From positions 20,554,894 through 20,616,893 of the forward strand of contig CM022672.1 of assembly GCA_012295275.1 (NCBI GenBank): a stretch of 62,000 nucleotides of DNA. The letters are read 5' to 3'. Every line of letters starts with the position of its first letter. Within the stretch, counting starts at the first letter, position 1. Source of the DNA: Chrysomallon squamiferum (lineage: Eukaryota; Mollusca; Gastropoda; Neomphalida; Peltospiridae). Of this stretch, positions 56,096 through 62,000 are shown piece by piece. Both the position numbers and the translations under genes were made by a program. The notes under the pieces are model-generated. The model was given only the letters and a program-made list of their open reading frames with translations. It ran no database searches and had not been told where the DNA came from.

Positions 56096-59025
56096 CTGAA
56101 AAATAAAAACACTTATTAAACATGTTTACAATTTCACAGTCACTTCAGTCTACACTAGCATTTTCTTTTATCATTATTACTATTATCATTGTTTGTCTTT
56201 TGTTGTTTACATGTTATTAGTATTATTATTATTACTATTATCATTGTTTGTCTTTTGTTGTTTACATGTTATTAGTATTATTATTATTACTGTTATTATT
56301 ATTGTTGTTATTATTATTATTATTATTGTTATTATTATTGTTATTGTTATTATTATTATTTATATTGAATTATATAAAAATCCAGTCTAAAAATCGTTAT
56401 TCATACAAGCTCATATCCCAATCCAACCTAAGCTCACACAGTAATGCATTATAGGCCAAGTTAAGTATATTCCTATGTTGTACAAAATGTTTAAATAAAA
56501 GCAACCAACGGAATGATAGCAGCCATTTTTCTTTCTCATTCATTTATATCCTTCACTATTGAAGTGTGACAAAATATACATGAAGAAAACAAAAATACTA
56601 ACAGAATTAACAGGCTATGTATTAACAACTTGCGAAACATTCTGCTTAAAGATTTTGACTTAAATTAAAATATTGAACAGCAAAATGAAATCAGTTTTAA
56701 AGTAGGTAGTAGCTGAATACATATCTACAGTTACCAGTGTTTTCAGTTTTATAGCAACATGACAGTATTATTATGGAAATTGATTATGGACTGTCTGTTA
56801 CATTTATGTTACAGTGGAAGTACTAATAAATAGGTAATTAAACATTTGAACTGAAGAATATGAACATTATGAAATGAGAACATAATGCCATTAACAGGGT
56901 TACTTAATATTAATTTATATTCAAAATTGTGTCTATTTTCACAACTTTTAAACAGTGATATATGGAGAATTTTTTTTTTTTTTATGGTTTATATGTTGTT
57001 TATTTCATTTATTTATTTATTTTTTTATTTATTTTTTATTTTATTTTTTTTTTTTTTTGTGTTGTTTTATTTCCAGTTCTGGTATTATGTTACAGGTTAA
57101 TTATTAAATATATTTTATGACATTAAAATACATTGAATGGTTTCTCTTTTATCTCCCCAACTGATGTTAGTCCACAATAATAACATCCCCATCCATAAAT
57201 ATCCATAAATATTATTAATTTTGTCTTTTTATGTTTGTTGTGCACTGCTGTGAATACACTTGATGTTAATTTCACCTTGATCCCTTTAATAAACAAGGTA
57301 AATACATGTGTATGTAACTGGAATAACAAATACATTTATTTATGGGGGGCTATTGTTCTCATTGAAAGGATGTTGTTTTGAGGGTGGCAAAAATTTGTAG
57401 AGCACTCAGACTGTGTTTAAAAGAGAAAAACAGATTTAATCTTACCCAGATGTGATCCTTCAGTTTTAAGACATATTTAATAGGAATTTGTACATTATAA
57501 TCTTAGTAATAAATAAATAAATAGCTAGATAGACAGACAGATAGATAGATAGATAAATAGATAAATAAATAAATTAATTAATAAACAAATCAACAAATAA
57601 CTAAAACAAAAAAAAAATAAAAAAAATAAATACTAACTTAATATATAAATAAAATAACTAAAAAAATAAATAAATAAAATAATGAATTAATTAACTAAAT
57701 AAGTAATAAATAATTAAATAAATAAACATTTAAAAATTAATAATGAAAAAAAAGAATATTTGATGTTAAAAATTTTAAAATACTAGAATTAAAAAAAAAT
57801 TAAATTAAAATTAAAAGAGAAAAAGAAGAAGAGAAAAAAGAGAAAAAGATATTAGCAGTTGGGAATATTATCATTAATGTACTTCACAGATTTGACAAGT
57901 AGGGGGTTTAAAGATGAAAAAACCAGTGACATTATTTTAATGTCCAAAAAAATGTTCTTACATTTACTTTCTCATTACCTGTGCACACACATTCCATTCA
58001 AAACACACATGAACAGTTCTGCAGTATGTAAGCACATTCATTGACAGAAAACCACTTTGTAGATAAGAATATAAATGTGCTTTTACATGTTAGCCACAGT
58101 GATTTTCTTATACATACTTTTTGTTATTTATTTATTATGTATTATGCATATTATTTCACCCTATAAACTCACATACACTCATACTCAAACACACACACAC
58201 ACACATATATATATATTTCAAATATCTATGTATAAATACATATAAAAATAATACATTCACTTCTGCACTATTCTGCTAAACCTGCAAGCCAGTGTAAATG
58301 TCAGTTTAAAATAAACCTGAACACAAACTACTCTGTATTGATATAACCTTGTAACACTGTGCAAGTTCTGTTCAGTGGTTAATAATTAATAGCTGACTGT
58401 CAGACAATTGTTAACGTTTTATTCTTGTTGAAAACATTATTGCTTGGTTTTTCTACACAAAGAATCTGAAAAATGGAGGCTTATTGTTAGTAATATAAAA
58501 AAGTAATGGTGTACATCAATGTGTATGTATTTGTAGGTATATGTGTGTATGACGGTGTGTGTGAATATATATGTAAATGTGAGTGTATATATGTTTCTTT
58601 GTATATATCTGTATATCTATGTGTATGTGTGTGTTTCTTTATCTGTTTATGTATTAAAGTATGTGCTTGTATGTATAAACTGTGTCATGGTTGAAATCGT
58701 AATTAATAAAATGCAACTACATCCTTTCACTGGAAAACATATAATAAGTTAAGAATTTTTTTCTTTGTTTATACTTTGCCAGTACAAAAACAAGAAGATT
58801 CTGTCATTATCTGAGTAAACATTGGACTGGGTAAGTGCTAAAAACAAACTGAAAAATGGGTACCAAATATTGCAGTTATCAGTTCTGACACCAAAAAACC
58901 ATAGTAAAAGCTATCACACAAGAATGTTGTTGAAAAAACAAAAAAATAATTTTAAAAATATATATTTTTACAACTTGATATTGTTATTAAAAATAATCAC
59001 TATAGGTTTACAGGTGATAATCACA

Positions 59026-59056
<31 letters not shown>

Positions 59057-59075
59057 TATTATTATTGTTAAAATG

Positions 59076-59107
<32 letters not shown>

Positions 59108-61950
59108 AATTTTTATTGTTTTTGATTATTATTATTATTAATATTATTGCTGTTTGTGTTGTTGCTGTCATTATTATTATTTTTTTTTTTTTCTACAAAC
59201 AATTAAATAATATTTAGTATAAGATAACTATCCACTTAAATGACATATCTGTAAATTAATAAAAGATGAATAAAAATAATAACACTAAAACTAAGAAAGA
59301 AAATAATAAGAAGAACAAATAAAACAAACAAACAAACACACGAAAAATAAATTAATTATCCACAAAATTACTTTAAATATATTTTGGTTGTCAAATAATA
59401 TTTAACTCATTCTTTACTTGTTTAATTAATTTAAAAACATAAAATATAATTAATAACACTTTATAAAAATAAAAGTCTAAATAATTTCAAAGTCATTTGC
59501 AATATTTGGATAACAATTCTATATTACATTGCATAACCTTCAGGTTATTTTCAGCTGTAGCAACTAATAAAATGTTTGTTTTGAAACTGGATAAACATTC
59601 CAAAGGCAGCCCAAACACCATAAACACATTTAAGTGCTTGTAAGGTTCTTTCTTAAACTTATACAGATTACAGAGCTGGGTTTTGTCAATACAGATGTGA
59701 AAACAGAATAATGAATATTTACACCTTTCAAAATTAATTTAAAATATGTTTAATAATATCAACAATTTTTTTTTTTTTTAAAAGATCATTCTGTGCTAAA
59801 TGAACAATATAGTTATTATAATTAGTACAAAAATTATTTGTTTTTATTCATAAAGATATGAAAAATTTATTTTTAATTAATACAAAATTTATTTTTAAAA
59901 AAAAGAAAAAAAACAGAAAAAAAGGAGTTCATTCTAAAAGGCTTTATTATCCTGAAGGAACAGAGTATTCATTTTGATCAGGATACATTTTTTTGATGAA
60001 AAGAATAATTTTAGATTTTTAATTTGTGCAGTTTTATTCTTTAAAAAAGATCATTATACTTCTACATGAATGCAGACATACTTATGATAACTTTAGTTTG
60101 CAGTACCATCATCCTAAATGAACAGAATACTTATTTTGATCAGCATAAAAGTTTGTTTTTGTTTTTATTCATTAAAACATTTTTATGATTTTAACCCATA
60201 CATAATAATGAATCTTTACTCATTTTGACCAGTATAAAAATTATTTTTATTTGCACTGATAAAGCGAATATTTTAGGTTTTTAATTAATGCATATTTTTA
60301 TTCTTTAAAAAAGATCATTTTAAAATTTAGTTAGTAGCACCGATTATCCTAAATGAATAGTATATTTAGTTTGATTAGTATTTTTGTCTTTATTAATTGA
60401 GAGAATATTCTTAGATTTTTAATTCATGTATAATTTTATTCTTTAAACAAAAGTCACCTATAATGTACATATTTTACTAAAGATTTAAAAAAAAAAAAAA
60501 AAGAAATCAACAGTGTTACAATTTTCCAATGAATGAATTTAAACTATTCATGATAAATGCTTGAATTAAATTATCTTTCTGTCACGTTCTTATGAGTAAT
60601 CATTATAAATATCGTTTTGTAACTTCAGGTACAAGTGAAGTTTTCAATAAAAATGAAATGAATTCCACTGTTGCCTGACAGTTTAAGATGCTGTTAATGT
60701 GGGTTTCTGATTTTAAATATCATTATCAAACAGCATTACCACATATTTTAAGTTTTTAAGTATTATTAACAACCCATTTACTCATTCACTCATGGATGAT
60801 TAATTTACTGAAGTGTTAATAATCTGATTAAAATGACTTTTACTAAGACTGTAATTATGTATAAAGATTTTAGAAAAACACCTGGCAAATAGTTTACCTC
60901 ACTTGTTCGTTAATGAGTAACCGTTTTCTAAACAGAAATTAACTTAAAAGTTAATATACCTTGTTAATGACACACTCCCTTTCCAGAGGTCCTGGAACAG
61001 CCCCTGATCATTGTTATTATAATCTTAATGGCTTGGTTTTTATTAGTTGAGGGACGTCGTTAAATATTTATTTATGTATTCATCTTTAATTCATCACTGA
61101 TTCATTCATTTATCCTTTCACAGTGAGGGGTTTTTCATCAGAAAAATTGCAGTTCATGGGAACAGTTGTTATCATTATGATTGTTAAATTATATAAAATA
61201 ATACTGTTTTTTAAAAAAAAAAAAAATAATAGCATATACAAACAGCTGTTTTACGAATGATATTTAAAAATGAAAGTATTAATAACTACTATCTCTGAAT
61301 AAATATAAGTAGAATAAAGTAAGAAAAAAAGAAAGCTTAAGAGTGAATGAAAAGTATTTTTCAAATTTTAAAAAGAAAAGTTTAATTAGTTATATTTCAT
61401 GTTAAAAATGGTAAGCACTTTTTTCTCACAAATGTTTAAAAAATAAAAATTTCATCTACATTAATAAAGATTAAAACATTTGTTAACTGTTAAAAAAAAT
61501 TTGAGCAACGCTACTTTGATCTTTAATGACATTTCTTTGTTATTCCCAAAGCTAACATACAAGGTTATTCTCATAATCACCTACCCTTAATAAACTGTAG
61601 TTCTGAAAGCAAAGCAATAGAATCCAGGGTATCCGGGTGTAATGATTCAGGTTATGTTGTTTTCCCACCTGTGTCTTTCTTATATAACAATTACAGGCAA
61701 AAATGATTGGTTTATCCTCTCAGGTAAAAATAAGTTAGTGGCTCAGTTTATGTAGCTTGTGAAATAGACCAAGACATCTTTTGAAATGATCATGTGACAA
61801 GCTGATCCTGGAAAGGTGCTGACAGTAAACAGGTATACTGAACAAAGTAGTTAGCTTCATTCTGCTCTCGTCTGCCATCTGCTTGCTGACTGTTTGTGCT
61901 TTACCTGGGCCCAGAACAACACATTAATATTTAATCTGTGTCATTTTTAA
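56096..61950. other. Non-coding region upstream of the giant gene
   Basis: It should hold the promoter and first untranslated exon of the giant gene; neither can be fixed by eye. At about 58466 the coding strand has a TTTTTCAG followed by ATTCT, like the exon 1 acceptor, a weak untranslated-exon candidate. Simple repeats: ATT (56280-56360, 59030-59105), AAAT-rich (57505-57730), CA (58190-58204). No supportable coding exon. Confidence 0.5.
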
Positions 61951-61954
61951 CAAA

Positions 61955-61993
61955 ATGCTACTGCTGGTATTACCGGTTTTGTTTGCTTTTTGA
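61955..61993 (+). CDS. Possible start of a neighbouring plus-strand gene (signal-peptide-like)
   Basis: An ATG at 61955 is followed by MLLLVLPVLFAF and then TGA at 61991-61993. The 150 bases before it are less AT-rich than the surroundings. The peptide looks like a signal sequence, and the stop follows a T run (CTTTTTGATGG), so a one-base error or a splice site beyond the window could continue it. Equally it may be chance. The window ends before it can be judged. Confidence 0.2.
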   Translation: MLLLVLPVLFAF

Positions 61994-62000
61994 TGGTATT

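Overview
The window is animal nuclear DNA. It is very AT-rich, packed with microsatellites, and its coding sequence is split into small exons by GT-AG introns. The organism is most likely an invertebrate, and a mollusc or other lophotrochozoan is my best guess. That rests on long TATG, TTTA and AAT arrays, a lustrin-type cysteine repeat, and a giant WAP/Kunitz/thyroglobulin/EGF mosaic protein. It is inference from style and domain content, not proof.

Layout. 1-4561: non-coding, with a short Tc1/mariner-type element at 259-484 that keeps the C-terminal end of a transposase. 4562-5689 (minus): one intact intronless coding region for a 375-residue rhodopsin-class GPCR resembling free fatty acid receptor 4 (GPR120). 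5702-14638: non-coding, simple repeats, possible untranslated exons. 14639-56055 (minus): one giant gene that I could assemble by hand from 58 coding exons. 56096-62000: upstream or intergenic DNA, with one weak candidate start of a plus-strand gene at the very end.

The giant gene encodes a type I membrane protein of about 2,798 residues. In order it has: a signal peptide; a cassette of WAP, FOLN-like and EGF modules present three times; an LDL receptor class A module; EGF modules; a first SEA domain; more EGF modules; thyroglobulin type-1 (TG1) domains, one of them split by a Thr/Pro mucin-like repeat; an antistasin-like module; further WAP, TG1, EGF, lustrin-type and Kunitz modules; three copies of a cysteine module I cannot name; a last TG1; a second SEA domain; one membrane span; and a 57-residue tail. 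Counts: 7 WAP, 12 EGF, 7 TG1, 3 Kunitz, 2 SEA, 6 FOLN-like, 3 unnamed modules, and one each of LDLa, antistasin-like and lustrin-type. The content suggests a cell-surface or shed multi-headed protease inhibitor/adhesion molecule.

Exon phases agree from the first ATG to the stop, except for three single-base indels (exons 22, 25 and 26). Correcting them gives 8,397 nt, or 2,799 codons including the stop. Other notable features are minisatellites beside exons, one of which carries copies of the adjacent 3' splice site, and a recent tandem triplication that includes introns. All coordinates were read by eye and exon edges may be off by one or two bases.
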